Of a stretch of 30,848 bases of DNA, positions 6,695 to 14,934 are shown piece by piece. The position numbers were made by a program, and so were the translations under genes. The stretch's first letter is position 1, and each line of letters begins with the position of its first letter. Below the pieces are notes generated by a model that saw only the letters and a program-made list of their open reading frames with translations, was not told where the DNA came from and did no database searches. This DNA is from a virus, in the IMG/VR virus record IMGVR_UViG_3300033984_000073, positions 1 to 30,848 of that record; one strand, given 5' to 3'.

Positions 6695-9299
6695 TACTTA
6701 TTATTGTTATTGTGTCACCTGCTGCGCTTAGCGTAACGCTTCCGCTACCTTCGACCGTTTCTCCTGTGTATGCTTGTACCGTTAGTGGATTAGCCCCCGA
6801 AACAACGCGTTGTATTATCAATTCACGTCCTGCCGTTGTCGTTGCGGAAGGTAAGTAAATAGTTATGCCGTTGCTCGTTGTATCTGCGAAAATCATTCTG
6901 TCGAAATTCGTTACAACGTAGTCGGTCGTAATTGTTCTAACTGGTTGCGTGATTGAACCGTTGAAGCTCACAGGTGCACCGAAGCGCGTCGGTGCTAACG
7001 AAGGAACTTGTTGCGTAATGAATGAACGCGTTCCGCCGTTAGGCTGCGAGAAACAATCGTTCTTTGCTATGTTCCAATTGTAGCCGAAACGCAAACAACA
7101 TTCTTGCGTTATTGTCGCAGGGTCGCCGTTCGGTGTTTCCCAATTTAAAGACTGGTCTAAGTTAGCGGACACGGGTAAAAGGTCGCAGCCGTTGTCGATG
7201 TCGAGTACGCGAATGAGTTTCACTTTGGTAAGGTCTTGTTCACCTACGACGTAGCCTTGAATTTCAAGAACGCGCCACCAAGAATCTATTATCCATATTT
7301 TATCTGAAAATTGAAACGTGAAAACGTCGTTGAGCGTTAGTGCAAACATTCCTTCTAAGATGCGCGCTTGTCCGTCGAATAGTTCGCGGTAATAGTTACG
7401 CCACCATCTGTTGTAAAGGTTCTCGTATGGGTTTGCTATGATTGTGTGAATAGGTACTTCGGGCGCAAAGTTTAAGTCTTTGTCGGACACCGTTGCGTTC
7501 ATTGTCGAGTAGTTGTTCAAACACTTAACCGCCGTAACAATAACGCTATCTGAAACTTCATCGTACATATTCACGAAGAAGTCGGCGAAATAGTAAAGGA
7601 TGCGTGGTTTCGGTTGTACGAATTGCCCTTCTGCGTTGGTGAAGAATGGAACAACGACGTTTGTATTTTCCACAGGTGCTGAAGGTGTGGACGCGAATGC
7701 TAATTCAACTTTTTCTTCGCCTGTCGCGAACTCGTTGATTACTTCGAAGTCGCTTTCAGTTACTTCGTACCTTCCGTAGATGCGCCCGTTGTCTTTGTAA
7801 ACCGAATTGAAAAAATCTCCGTCTTCGGTATAGGTGAAAGAGAACTTAGACTTTTGCAGGTCGGTCGTTGGCGAGTACATTATGTCTTTCGACAAGTCTA
7901 ATTTCTGCGACCAATTGAGCGTGTTTCCGCTTGCGATGTACTCAACCATTGGTTCAATGCGAAGTGTATTCGGTAGCGTCTTGTCAGCCACGAAAACAAG
8001 GTTGAACATTTTTTGAATCGACGTGATAAAATCAATTTGCTTCATGTCTGGAGCGTTGAATTGCATTACGCAAGTGTCGCCTGTCAACGCCGTTCCAACG
8101 CTTATAAGTTCAACTCCCGTTCCTGTATATCCAACGTTTGCGTTTCCCGTAAAGTCAATTTCAAGGTCTCCGAATTGTTGGTAAATAATCGCGGTAAAAT
8201 AAAACTTTACTTGTTCCCCTGCGGTTAATTGAAGCGTTATGTTTTGGTCGTAAGTCAAGTCATTTGTCAAAGCACTTCCAACACTTATCGCGCTATAAAA
8301 TGCACCGCTGTCAAGATAAAAACCAAATTCAACCGTACCAACCCCAACCGCTCCCAAAGGTCGCGCTTGTCCGTTCATCCAACACTTGAACGTAAATGTT
8401 CCCGTAAATGGTGCGGTGTAAATTCCACTACTCCAATCGTTCCCTGCGTCCTCGTATTCGGTAAAGTTGGTGTACAAATCAAACAAAGAACCCGAACCAT
8501 ACGGAGTGAATGGAACGTTAGTTATTGTAGTCGCAAGACCAACGTTTGAAGCAATGTCATTTAATCCGTTGTTCGCGTTCAAGTATTGCCCGTTCACAAA
8601 TGGAACGTACACGTTATCCAAACAGCCCGCAAGATTGTCGCTCGAATACTGCAAGCCTGCGTCGTTCATTATTTCATCGAACAAGTATTGCGCCTTAACG
8701 GCAGGCGTCATGTGTCCGACGTACAATGGTTTATAAGTCGGTTGCCCTGCAATAACGGTTGAATAAACGGGTTGACCTTCGACGTTACTTGCAGTTAGAT
8801 TCCACTTGTCGCATAGCGTTAGAATCGTGTGTTCGTTAGGTGGTGTTTCAACGTTCGCATGAAGTAAATCGTAGTCAAGGTCACCCGCGACAATCGATTC
8901 AATGTCCTTCAACTTTTTCTCGTTGAGTAGACGTGCGAGGTTTGGAACTTCACCAAAAAACACAACTTCGAATTCGAACAACTTGCCGCTCTGCCAATAA
9001 AGTTTTTTAACCTGAATGTGACCGCTTGCGATTGGTATTGTGTTAACAGTCAACACCGCTTCGACCTTCTTTCGAAAGTCAAACCAACCGTCGAAATTTA
9101 CGTTGAAGATTGCACCGAAGAAGTCTACATTCGTCGCACTTGCAGGAACGCGAAATTCTTGTGAGTAATTGCCTACGGAAGCGAAGTCGGTAATGTCCGT
9201 GAACTTATAGTTCAAGTGCATCTTCTCGTTCTCGTAAAGGTCGAGAATCGCGCTGTTGCCGTTGCTATCCGTTAGCGTTAGAATTACTTGATTCATCAT
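6660..9299 (-). CDS. tail-tip / receptor-binding structural protein, 879 aa
   Basis: This 879-residue virion protein has an N-terminal region (LYENEKMHLNYKFTDITDFA near residues 22-41, then VGNYSQEFRVPAS) recurrent in Bacteroidetes phage tail-tip proteins. A mid domain around 260-390 (GIYTAPFTGTFTFKCWMNGQ) looks like a C1q/TNF- or PA14-like jelly roll that may bind a surface ligand. A baseplate-type region follows, then a C-terminal beta module ending ITIISNGSDFKGTSTK. It probably forms the distal tail hub or receptor-binding tip, comparable in role to Tal/gpJ. The ATG at 9299 overlaps the stop of the preceding gene. Confidence 0.65.
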   Translation of the reverse strand: MMNQVILTLTDSNGNSAILDLYENEKMHLNYKFTDITDFASVGNYSQEFRVPASATNVDFFGAIFNVNFDGWFDFRKKVEAVLTVNTIPIASGHIQVKKLYWQSGKLFEFEVVFFGEVPNLARLLNEKKLKDIESIVAGDLDYDLLHANVETPPNEHTILTLCDKWNLTASNVEGQPVYSTVIAGQPTYKPLYVGHMTPAVKAQYLFDEIMNDAGLQYSSDNLAGCLDNVYVPFVNGQYLNANNGLNDIASNVGLATTITNVPFTPYGSGSLFDLYTNFTEYEDAGNDWSSGIYTAPFTGTFTFKCWMNGQARPLGAVGVGTVEFGFYLDSGAFYSAISVGSALTNDLTYDQNITLQLTAGEQVKFYFTAIIYQQFGDLEIDFTGNANVGYTGTGVELISVGTALTGDTCVMQFNAPDMKQIDFITSIQKMFNLVFVADKTLPNTLRIEPMVEYIASGNTLNWSQKLDLSKDIMYSPTTDLQKSKFSFTYTEDGDFFNSVYKDNGRIYGRYEVTESDFEVINEFATGEEKVELAFASTPSAPVENTNVVVPFFTNAEGQFVQPKPRILYYFADFFVNMYDEVSDSVIVTAVKCLNNYSTMNATVSDKDLNFAPEVPIHTIIANPYENLYNRWWRNYYRELFDGQARILEGMFALTLNDVFTFQFSDKIWIIDSWWRVLEIQGYVVGEQDLTKVKLIRVLDIDNGCDLLPVSANLDQSLNWETPNGDPATITQECCLRFGYNWNIAKNDCFSQPNGGTRSFITQQVPSLAPTRFGAPVSFNGSITQPVRTITTDYVVTNFDRMIFADTTSNGITIYLPSATTTAGRELIIQRVVSGANPLTVQAYTGETVEGSGSVTLSAAGDTITIISNGSDFKGTSTK

Positions 9300-10534
9300 A
9301 AGCCAACAGGTTGAGAATATTTAAGATTCAAAGTAACGTTGTAAAGTTTCGAATATCTTTCGTCCTTGATAACGAAGTTCTGCGTGTCGACTAAAACAGG
9401 TGTCATCGTGCCGTCGTCGTTGATTATGTACACGTCGTTCGAACGACAAAGCGTTTGTAATAAGTTGAATTCACCAACGCTTACCCAGTCGCTGTTTATT
9501 TGCAGTCCTTTCGTTGTTGTGACGTACCGGTCGGTTGCGCCCCTGTCGTAGGTGTTGAAACTGAATGAAGCTGTGTTGTAAGAACCGACTACTTTTTGGT
9601 ATTGTTTACGATCGTAGTTAAACGATAACTCCGACTTCTTTGTGAAGTTAAAGTAATCCACACCGCCAACAGTATTCGTCCAACCCAAACGAACGTTGTC
9701 AAAACGACAATCGTCAGGAACAATATAAAAACAATACACGCGTGAAGAAGGCGTGTAAACGGGGAACGCTGTTTCTTTTCCAAATTGTATTGTGTAGTAT
9801 TTCGCACCTGTTAAATCAACAATAGCGTTCGCGTCGACGTTAGCATAAAAAGCACCCACGACATTAACGATTGAAGGGTCGCTGTCCAACGTCAAGAACT
9901 GCGTGTCAATCAAAACGTCGCTGTCGTCGTACGAAGAAAAAACCACTATGTCGAAATCGTTATCTTGTAGAATCATAGTTGCTGAAGGGGCGTACAAAAG
10001 ACCATAGTCAGCCACGCGAGTAGGAATGTACACGTAGTCGCTTGACAAACCACGCGCTGCCGCTTCGCTCCATTTGTGCGTGTCTACATTTCTTTCACTC
10101 ATTAAATATTTTGTAATGCCGTCGAGCGCGTAGCGTGTGTTCGGGTTTGGTCTGTAACCGTCGCTCACTTGATATTCAGCAAGGAAAGCGGACAGGTCTT
10201 GAATGTCAGCCATTCCGGTACCGCTTACCGTGAACACTCCGTCAACGAGCCAACCTTCTTTTATCGTGCAAGAAATGAACGCGACGCTTTTATCTTCAGC
10301 GTCTAAACTTGTTGTAATTAAAGAAGGTTCGTGAAATAACGATTCGCGGAAGATAGGCGCGAGGTCTAAGATTCCTACACTACTTGCGTTGGGTTGTACG
10401 TTGACCGTGAAACTTCCGAAGTCGAACACGAAACGAAAGCCTGCGTTCGCTACGTTGGTCGAAGATGCAACGAGCATCAATCGTTGCCCGATAGGTGTAT
10501 ACTGATACGGTTGGTCGTCTATTGTAATTGCCAT
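9296..10534 (-). CDS. tail-tip structural protein, 412 aa
   Basis: This 412-residue beta-rich protein has an N-terminal strand domain and a C-terminal half with YDRKQYQKVVGSYNTASFSF followed by GLQINSDWVSVGEFNLLQTL. This composition is typical of distal-tail or baseplate components paired with the larger tail-tip protein immediately downstream, whose start overlaps its stop. No enzyme motif is visible. A Dit-like role is inferred from order: gp10-like protein, this protein, tip protein. Confidence 0.6.
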   Translation of the reverse strand: MAITIDDQPYQYTPIGQRLMLVASSTNVANAGFRFVFDFGSFTVNVQPNASSVGILDLAPIFRESLFHEPSLITTSLDAEDKSVAFISCTIKEGWLVDGVFTVSGTGMADIQDLSAFLAEYQVSDGYRPNPNTRYALDGITKYLMSERNVDTHKWSEAAARGLSSDYVYIPTRVADYGLLYAPSATMILQDNDFDIVVFSSYDDSDVLIDTQFLTLDSDPSIVNVVGAFYANVDANAIVDLTGAKYYTIQFGKETAFPVYTPSSRVYCFYIVPDDCRFDNVRLGWTNTVGGVDYFNFTKKSELSFNYDRKQYQKVVGSYNTASFSFNTYDRGATDRYVTTTKGLQINSDWVSVGEFNLLQTLCRSNDVYIINDDGTMTPVLVDTQNFVIKDERYSKLYNVTLNLKYSQPVGL

Positions 10535-10538
10535 ATTT

Positions 10539-11078
10539 TTAAATGTCTTTTAGTTGATTCTCTATTGTTGCTCCAAAGTCTTTGCCGTATGCGTCAATAA
10601 CTTTCGCCTCATATTCGTCCCAAATGTTTTCGTATGCGTAGTCGAACGCCTTCCAACCTTTGATACCGTCGCGTCCTATCTTGCGAGCAATCATAAAGGC
10701 AACTTGTTTCTTGAGTGTTTCCGTTGGCTTCTTAAATTTACCGCTTTCCTTGTCGCGTAGTTTTATCGGTTTGATTCGCATCCAGTCAAGAATTGCGCTC
10801 ACAGGTGGCGGTGTCGCGTTTGGTCTTCTTCCGTTCTCGCGAGCTAGGAAATACTGCGACGCCTTGCCCTTCGCAAAGACCGAAATGTTTATCGATTGTC
10901 CTTTGATTTGCAACCTATAGGCAAGCGACTTTTCGAGCGTTCCACTTGCAACCGCATTCGTGTAGTTGCGCCCTACTTTTCGCTTCATACGATAGTCGGA
11001 CTGCATCAATTCGACAAAGCGTTTAGCCATGTCGTTGACGACCGCAAAGAAGTTGGGTGCGCTCTGTTCGTTAGCCAT
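10539..11078 (-). CDS. gp10-like head-tail joining / tail completion protein, 179 aa
   Basis: This 179-residue basic protein begins MANEQSAPNFFAVVNDMAKR. Features such as an early helix, RPNATPPPVSAILDWMRIK and a Lys-rich middle match HK97 gp10-like neck or tail-completion proteins, in which the 'AREN GRRP..PPP' region precedes a helix. Such proteins join tail and head. It is unusual for it to be located among tail fibre genes rather than near the portal. The start overlaps the 41-residue gene by 8 bases. Confidence 0.6.
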   Translation of the reverse strand: MANEQSAPNFFAVVNDMAKRFVELMQSDYRMKRKVGRNYTNAVASGTLEKSLAYRLQIKGQSINISVFAKGKASQYFLARENGRRPNATPPPVSAILDWMRIKPIKLRDKESGKFKKPTETLKKQVAFMIARKIGRDGIKGWKAFDYAYENIWDEYEAKVIDAYGKDFGATIENQLKDI

Positions 11079-11196
11079 TGTCGTCGGGAACTTCTTCTGT
11101 TATCATTTCGTAGTTACCCCACTTCGCAGCTTCTTTTTTGTCGAGTGTTTCGATGTAACCGTTCTCGGTTATCATTCTGTATTTTGTAATTATCAT
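11071..11196 (-). CDS. small protein, 41 aa
   Basis: ATG 11194-11196 overlaps the stop of the tail-terminator/fibre gene (ATGA arrangement), and the stop at 11071 overlaps the next start. It encodes 41 residues beginning MIITKYRMITENGYIETLDK. The tight coupling on both sides supports it being a real gene. The function is not recognised. Confidence 0.6.
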   Translation of the reverse strand: MIITKYRMITENGYIETLDKKEAAKWGNYEMITEEVPDDNG

Positions 11197-13289
11197 CGTG
11201 CTGTTGTTAAGATATTTTCGTACCCAATATAGTCGCAATAAAAACCTCTCGTTGTTATGCCTATTGTTTTTGCTACACCCGTTTTCATTAAGACGTATCT
11301 ACTATTTGATGCAAGCGGAATGTTTGTTTGATGCGTTGCGATAGCTGTACCATTAACGTAAAATGTAACCGATGTACCTGCAGCGTTAATCTCTATTCTT
11401 AATTTATTCCAAGCCGATGCCGTTACTGCCGTTGTTGATGTCGTTAGTGTACGAACCGAGTTGTCCACAGTTACGCATTGCCAATTTGCGCTGGCTGTTG
11501 TTCCGTTTGCCGTGCCGCCTTCGTCGTATGTGATAAACACTCCGTTTGTTTCTGAGCTATTTGAAATGACTGAACCAAAGCCGAAAATCATTCTGTACCT
11601 TTCAAGCGCAGTGCTTAAAGTGTTGATGTTAATTAACGCCTCGTAGTTCCATGCACCACCACCAAACCAAAGTTGTGCCGCTCCCGAGCTGCTGCAATAA
11701 TTGATGTAGTTAGTTGCTGCTGTATTCGTTTGAAAAAATGCAACCCCTTGTTGATTTGTTCTGTTAGGAATCTGCGCTCCTACAATTAAACCTAATGATC
11801 CACCTGAAGCGAATGATTGCGCTCCGTCTAATGTTGCGTTAGTTAAAAAGTCCGTAAAGAAAGATACCATTCTCTTTCCCTTGTCAATAAATGACAAAGC
11901 ATTCACAGCGTCAACTGTTGGAAATTTTACTCCTGTTCCGTCTACTGCTAATGAGTTCTGTTTGTTGGCTGTGTTCTCCGCTGTAAATCCTAAGGCGTCT
12001 TGTTTACCGTTGAACGTAGTCCAATCTGTTGCGCTTAGATAGCCGTCAACGCTTGTTGTCGCTTGCGGAATGGATAGCGTTCTATTCGCTGACAAATCAC
12101 CGCCACCGCTTAGAGGTGCTGTTGTGCTTATTGTTCGCGTTGTTGGTACTTTGCTGCTATCTAAATGTTCTAGCGCATCGTCTGCGTTCGTTCCTGTTAC
12201 TGTTGAATCGTTTTGAACTTGCGAAGTTTTTAACTTACTATGTTGCCATTGAAAAGGCTGTGGTCCTAATGGAGTGCTAACGTATATCCAAGTATCGTCA
12301 ACCGCAGGCGCACCACTTTGGAAATCTACTCCATGAACGCGGTGAACCGTTGGGTTCGGGTATGTTCCCTGCAAGTCTCCACCTGCTGCGCCACTTGGTG
12401 GAAGTGATGTAGGTATTGTCGGCTTGTTAAGTATTTCCGCTACTCCACTCGTTGCGTTCCAATCTGAATTTACTTGTGCTGCGGGAATGGTTGGAAGATT
12501 TGAAAGGTCGTTGTAGTCATTCGAGAAACCAACCGCGCTTATGCTTGTAATGTCAGCCTTCAAAAGAATTTCTTCTTCAAGAGCATCAATAGCCGCTTCA
12601 ATGTCGATAATCGTTTGACAGTCGCCTATTGTTTCGCACGTCAACCCACCGCCTGCTTCGAGCAAGTACCAACCGCGCACCCCTTCGTCGTCCGTTCCGT
12701 AGTAGTAGTTCGGTGCTGGTGTTTCTTCATCGTTCACAAGACTAACGTTTCCGTTTGCATCTCGATTGATTGAATCGATGAACGTCAAGATTGAACCCGT
12801 GCCACCGCTTCCGCTTTCGAAGAAGTCGTTCCATTCCGCAGGAATAGAACACGCGTCCCAATAATACGGAACGAGTAAATCTAAACTAATCGTCCAACCG
12901 GTTAACGTGTGTTGAAACTCTTCTAAGAAGGGTTCAAGACTTACGTTTTGTACTGTGATTAAGTCACCAAACAAAACGCGGTGGTTGGTAATTTCCGCAA
13001 CCAAGTCTTCAGCGATCCGTTGAAGGTCGCTTAATACTTCGCGTTGATATTCGGGTTTATCTTCTTTGTCGCGCGGAAGGTCGGCAAGGACAATCTGAAA
13101 ACTAAACGTCTTCGTTCCTTTTGCGTAGCTCACGTTGGAAGGCACGACGTGCATAAATGGATATTCACCAAACTTTTCAAGGTCGGATACTTCAATCTGT
13201 CCGTGTGAAAATCTTTTAAGAATAAAGTGACCAGACGCAAAGGCGTGGAATCTATCTATTAAGGCGTTGTAGCTTTGAATGTTGGACAT
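11193..13289 (-). CDS. fusion of tail-terminator-like domain and tail fibre, 698 aa
   Basis: Three regions are visible. Residues 1-150 form a compact domain (MSNIQSYNALIDRFHAFASG onward) with strands and helices like tail-terminator or tail-completion proteins. Residues about 150-430 are fibre repeats common in Bacteroidetes phages: GVAEILNKPTIPTS, GGDLQGTYPNPTVHRVHGV and PLSGGGDLSANRTLSI followed by VDGYLSATDWTTFNGK. Residues about 470-698 form a beta jelly-roll, concanavalin/LamG-like, with WNKLRIEINAAGTSVTFYVN, likely a sugar-binding receptor tip. The fusion would put an anchoring domain and an adhesin on one chain. The start lies 38 bases upstream of the frameshifted chaperone stop. Confidence 0.65.
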   Translation of the reverse strand: MSNIQSYNALIDRFHAFASGHFILKRFSHGQIEVSDLEKFGEYPFMHVVPSNVSYAKGTKTFSFQIVLADLPRDKEDKPEYQREVLSDLQRIAEDLVAEITNHRVLFGDLITVQNVSLEPFLEEFQHTLTGWTISLDLLVPYYWDACSIPAEWNDFFESGSGGTGSILTFIDSINRDANGNVSLVNDEETPAPNYYYGTDDEGVRGWYLLEAGGGLTCETIGDCQTIIDIEAAIDALEEEILLKADITSISAVGFSNDYNDLSNLPTIPAAQVNSDWNATSGVAEILNKPTIPTSLPPSGAAGGDLQGTYPNPTVHRVHGVDFQSGAPAVDDTWIYVSTPLGPQPFQWQHSKLKTSQVQNDSTVTGTNADDALEHLDSSKVPTTRTISTTAPLSGGGDLSANRTLSIPQATTSVDGYLSATDWTTFNGKQDALGFTAENTANKQNSLAVDGTGVKFPTVDAVNALSFIDKGKRMVSFFTDFLTNATLDGAQSFASGGSLGLIVGAQIPNRTNQQGVAFFQTNTAATNYINYCSSSGAAQLWFGGGAWNYEALININTLSTALERYRMIFGFGSVISNSSETNGVFITYDEGGTANGTTASANWQCVTVDNSVRTLTTSTTAVTASAWNKLRIEINAAGTSVTFYVNGTAIATHQTNIPLASNSRYVLMKTGVAKTIGITTRGFYCDYIGYENILTTAR

Positions 13290-13536
13290 AATTGTAATCG
13301 ATTAAGTAAGTCATAAATGTAAATATTTCCCACGCTGATTTTTCCGTAATTGCGTCCAATTTAGTTATGTCGCGTCCGCACGCTTCCATAAAAAGATGAT
13401 ACCAACCGTAGCGTCCTAAGACTTGGTTGAGTCCTTCTCGGTCTTCAATTGCTCCGTCAATTCCGTCGTCAACTTCTTCACTTCGTTCTCCAAAAAGTCT
13501 AGCGAAGTGTTGCTTAGTTCGTTGAGCAAAGTCGAA
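13252..13536 (-). CDS. tail assembly chaperone frameshift extension (GT-type), 94 aa
   Basis: A -1 slip at the T run (13536-13542) puts ribosomes into a frame open without interruption from 13536 to a TAG at 13252, adding 94 residues (including FARLFGERSEEVDD, LNQVLGRYGWYHLFMEA, and an end at HSKLQRLNR). It has no credible start codon of its own, lies across the stop of the upstream frame, and explains the gap 13290-13415. The fused product would have 159 + 94 = 253 residues. This is the classic tail-chaperone G/GT design of siphophages, in which the extended form recruits tail tube subunits to the tape measure. Confidence 0.82.
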   Translation of the reverse strand, partial: FDFAQRTKQHFARLFGERSEEVDDGIDGAIEDREGLNQVLGRYGWYHLFMEACGRDITKLDAITEKSAWEIFTFMTYLIDYNYVQHSKLQRLNR

Positions 13537-14012
13537 AAAAAAAGCATCGCGCCGTTGAATTGTTCAAGTGTCATTTGTTCAACGTAGCCCTCAACAAGTT
13601 CTCTGTTTTGTTTGTTGTGTGGTACTATCATGTACTTATTTCCGACGCGCTTTTCAATGGGGCGGTAAAGCGTTCCCATTATCTTGACCATGTTCGTTGA
13701 CACGTCGGAAGCCCACGTTGAAATGTCCGCGTATTCACCCATTGAGATTGAGTAAAGGTCGGGAATGAAACCGAAGTCTTTGTCCTTGATTGTTATCGTT
13801 TCGAAGAACTTCGCGCTTTCGTTCTTCAATGTTTCCTCGAACGCTTGTACTAACGTCGGTAGGTGTTGGAAGGGAATTTGTTCCGCTTGTTCCTTCAGTA
13901 GGTTACTGATGCTAACCAACTTGTCGATGTCGTTCTTCGCGCTGTGGTAGTCAACGTATTGCTTGACGCTAATCGAAGAATAGTCAGCAGGTATGCTTAC
14001 TTTGATGCTCAT
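13416..14012 (-). CDS. tail assembly chaperone (G-type), 198 aa
   Basis: This 198-residue mostly helical protein begins MSIKVSIPADYSSISVKQYV. It has no enzyme motif. The identification rests on the internal slippery T run (codons 157-159, CTT TTT TTT) leading to the -1 extension at 13252-13536, which is the hallmark of siphophage tail assembly chaperones. The shorter form made without slipping ends EQLKTEKDSTKS. It is the first gene of the tail block, after the operator-like repeats at 14239-14315 and a 51-residue gene. Confidence 0.78.
   Translation of the reverse strand: MSIKVSIPADYSSISVKQYVDYHSAKNDIDKLVSISNLLKEQAEQIPFQHLPTLVQAFEETLKNESAKFFETITIKDKDFGFIPDLYSISMGEYADISTWASDVSTNMVKIMGTLYRPIEKRVGNKYMIVPHNKQNRELVEGYVEQMTLEQFNGAMLFFSTLLNELSNTSLDFLENEVKKLTTELTEQLKTEKDSTKS
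13535..13543 (-). other. programmed -1 frameshift slippery site
   Basis: On the minus strand there are nine T in a row. In the chaperone frame the codons read CTT TTT TTT TCG, so T TTT TTT is aligned as a canonical X XXY YYZ heptamer (13542-13536). The 0 and -1 frames overlap and the -1 frame is open for 95 codons after it. No downstream stimulator was modelled. Confidence 0.8.
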
Positions 14013-14054
14013 TTGTTTGTTGTTTAATATCTACAATTAAGATTGTTTTGTTGA

Positions 14055-14210
14055 CTACGAACCACAATAAAGACACCCCTCGTCGTCGTCGTCGATAGTG
14101 TTCGCTTCGTTGTAAATGCGTATGGCTTCCATGTGTACTTGTTCTTTGCTCCACTCTGGATGAAACATTGCAATCTGTGACCGCAAGAAGTTTAATTTGT
14201 TTTCACTCAT
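14055..14210 (-). CDS. small acidic protein with CxxC tail, 51 aa
   Basis: ATG 14208-14210 to TAG at 14055 encodes 51 residues (MSENKLNFLRSQIAMFHPEW at the start). It has a DDDDEG run and ends CLYCGS, a possible metal-binding pair. It lies between the operator-like repeats and the tail chaperone gene, so it would be the first gene after that element. The function is not recognised. Confidence 0.55.
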   Translation of the reverse strand: MSENKLNFLRSQIAMFHPEWSKEQVHMEAIRIYNEANTIDDDDEGCLYCGS

Positions 14211-14238
14211 TCCTTATTGTATTGTTATTTCGTTGTTC

Positions 14239-14315
14239 TTTGTCGCAAAAATCTCCTATACTTGCGACAAATCCACATTATAAAGTGTCACAGTTTTTCA
14301 AATTATTGTGACAAA
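14239..14315. promoter_or_regulatory. operator-like array of TTTGTCRCAA half-sites
   Basis: Two inverted repeats lie side by side in a 114-bp non-coding gap. The first is TTTGTCGCAA (14239-14248) with TTGCGACAAA (14262-14271). The second is TGTCACA (14286-14292) with TTGTGACAAA (14306-14315). All four arms share TGTCRCA. Arm centres are spaced about 21-23 bp, or two helical turns, which fits a row of dimeric repressor or activator sites controlling the tail genes. RNA hairpins are an alternative. Confidence 0.55.
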
Positions 14316-14324
14316 CATTTGCCA

Positions 14325-14471
14325 TTAATTGTCTTGTTCTGTCTTTTGTTTGTCGGCGAAACGATTATGTTCTTTTTGCATATCGTGTGCCTTCTTTAAA
14401 ATTGCGTTCCACTCCCACTTGTCCTTCGGAGTGTTCCACAGTTCTTCGAACATCCAGTCGAGCGCGTTCAT
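14325..14471 (-). CDS. small protein, 48 aa
   Basis: ATG 14469-14471 overlaps the stop of the Cys-rich gene (ATGA) and the frame ends at 14325. The 48 residues are Trp-, Lys- and Asp-rich (MNALDWMFEELWNTPKDKWE at the start). Translational coupling supports it. The function is not recognised. Confidence 0.55.
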   Translation of the reverse strand: MNALDWMFEELWNTPKDKWEWNAILKKAHDMQKEHNRFADKQKTEQDN

Positions 14472-14659
14472 TCTTCTCTCACTTGTCCGTTCCATTCCAT
14501 TGCGCCTAATAAACGAACGTATTCGTTACACTTGCCGTCCTTCGACACAGGTGTTTTTTCAAAATAGCTTTGTCGATACGGGTTCGCCTTCGCGAGGTAC
14601 CGGTAACAGGTGTTTGTTTGGTTGCAGTTAATGCCTTTGCACATTGTTATATCCGCCAT
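14468..14659 (-). CDS. Cys-rich small protein, 63 aa
   Basis: This 63-residue protein begins MADITMCKGINCNQTNTCYR, giving a C-x4-C-x5-C cluster, with a fourth Cys in DGKCNEYV. This layout, with an aromatic-rich middle (PYRQSYF), is a small family often found in Bacteroidetes phages, and it probably binds a metal. It sits in a run of overlapping small genes before the tail block. The function is unknown. Confidence 0.6.
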   Translation of the reverse strand: MADITMCKGINCNQTNTCYRYLAKANPYRQSYFEKTPVSKDGKCNEYVRLLGAMEWNGQVREE

Positions 14660-14688
14660 TACTTGTTTTTTTTGCGCGTTTTGGCGCG

Positions 14689-14934
14689 TTATACAATCAA
14701 TTGTTCAATGTAGATTTCGTGGTGACTGAGTAAAGCTCGAAAGTATTCGAATACTTCTTCGATGCCTTCCTGATACGCTGCTTCCTGGCGGTCGTTGTAC
14801 TTAGTGAACTTGCGGTATCCGTTCATGTCGATTTCCCATAACATCATCGCCATATCTTTTGCCTTCATCATGCGCTCGAACTCCATACGATCGTCTGAAT
14901 CGTTAAGGTCAAATGTCAATGTTGCTTTACTCAT
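14689..14934 (-). CDS. conserved-type phage protein, 81 aa
   Basis: This 81-residue protein has an N-terminal TLTFDLNDSDDRMEFERMMK pattern, then AMMLWEIDMNG, similar to a small phage family with a strand followed by helices. It is acidic and soluble. Its start overlaps the stop of the small-terminase candidate by four bases. The function is not recognised. Confidence 0.55.
   Translation of the reverse strand: MSKATLTFDLNDSDDRMEFERMMKAKDMAMMLWEIDMNGYRKFTKYNDRQEAAYQEGIEEVFEYFRALLSHHEIYIEQLIV

Noticed and set aside
9589-9807. 72-residue open frame with a hydrophobic segment inside the 412-residue tail protein, same strand
   Set aside because: Fully contained in a long, convincing gene in another frame, no leader and unlikely codon use.
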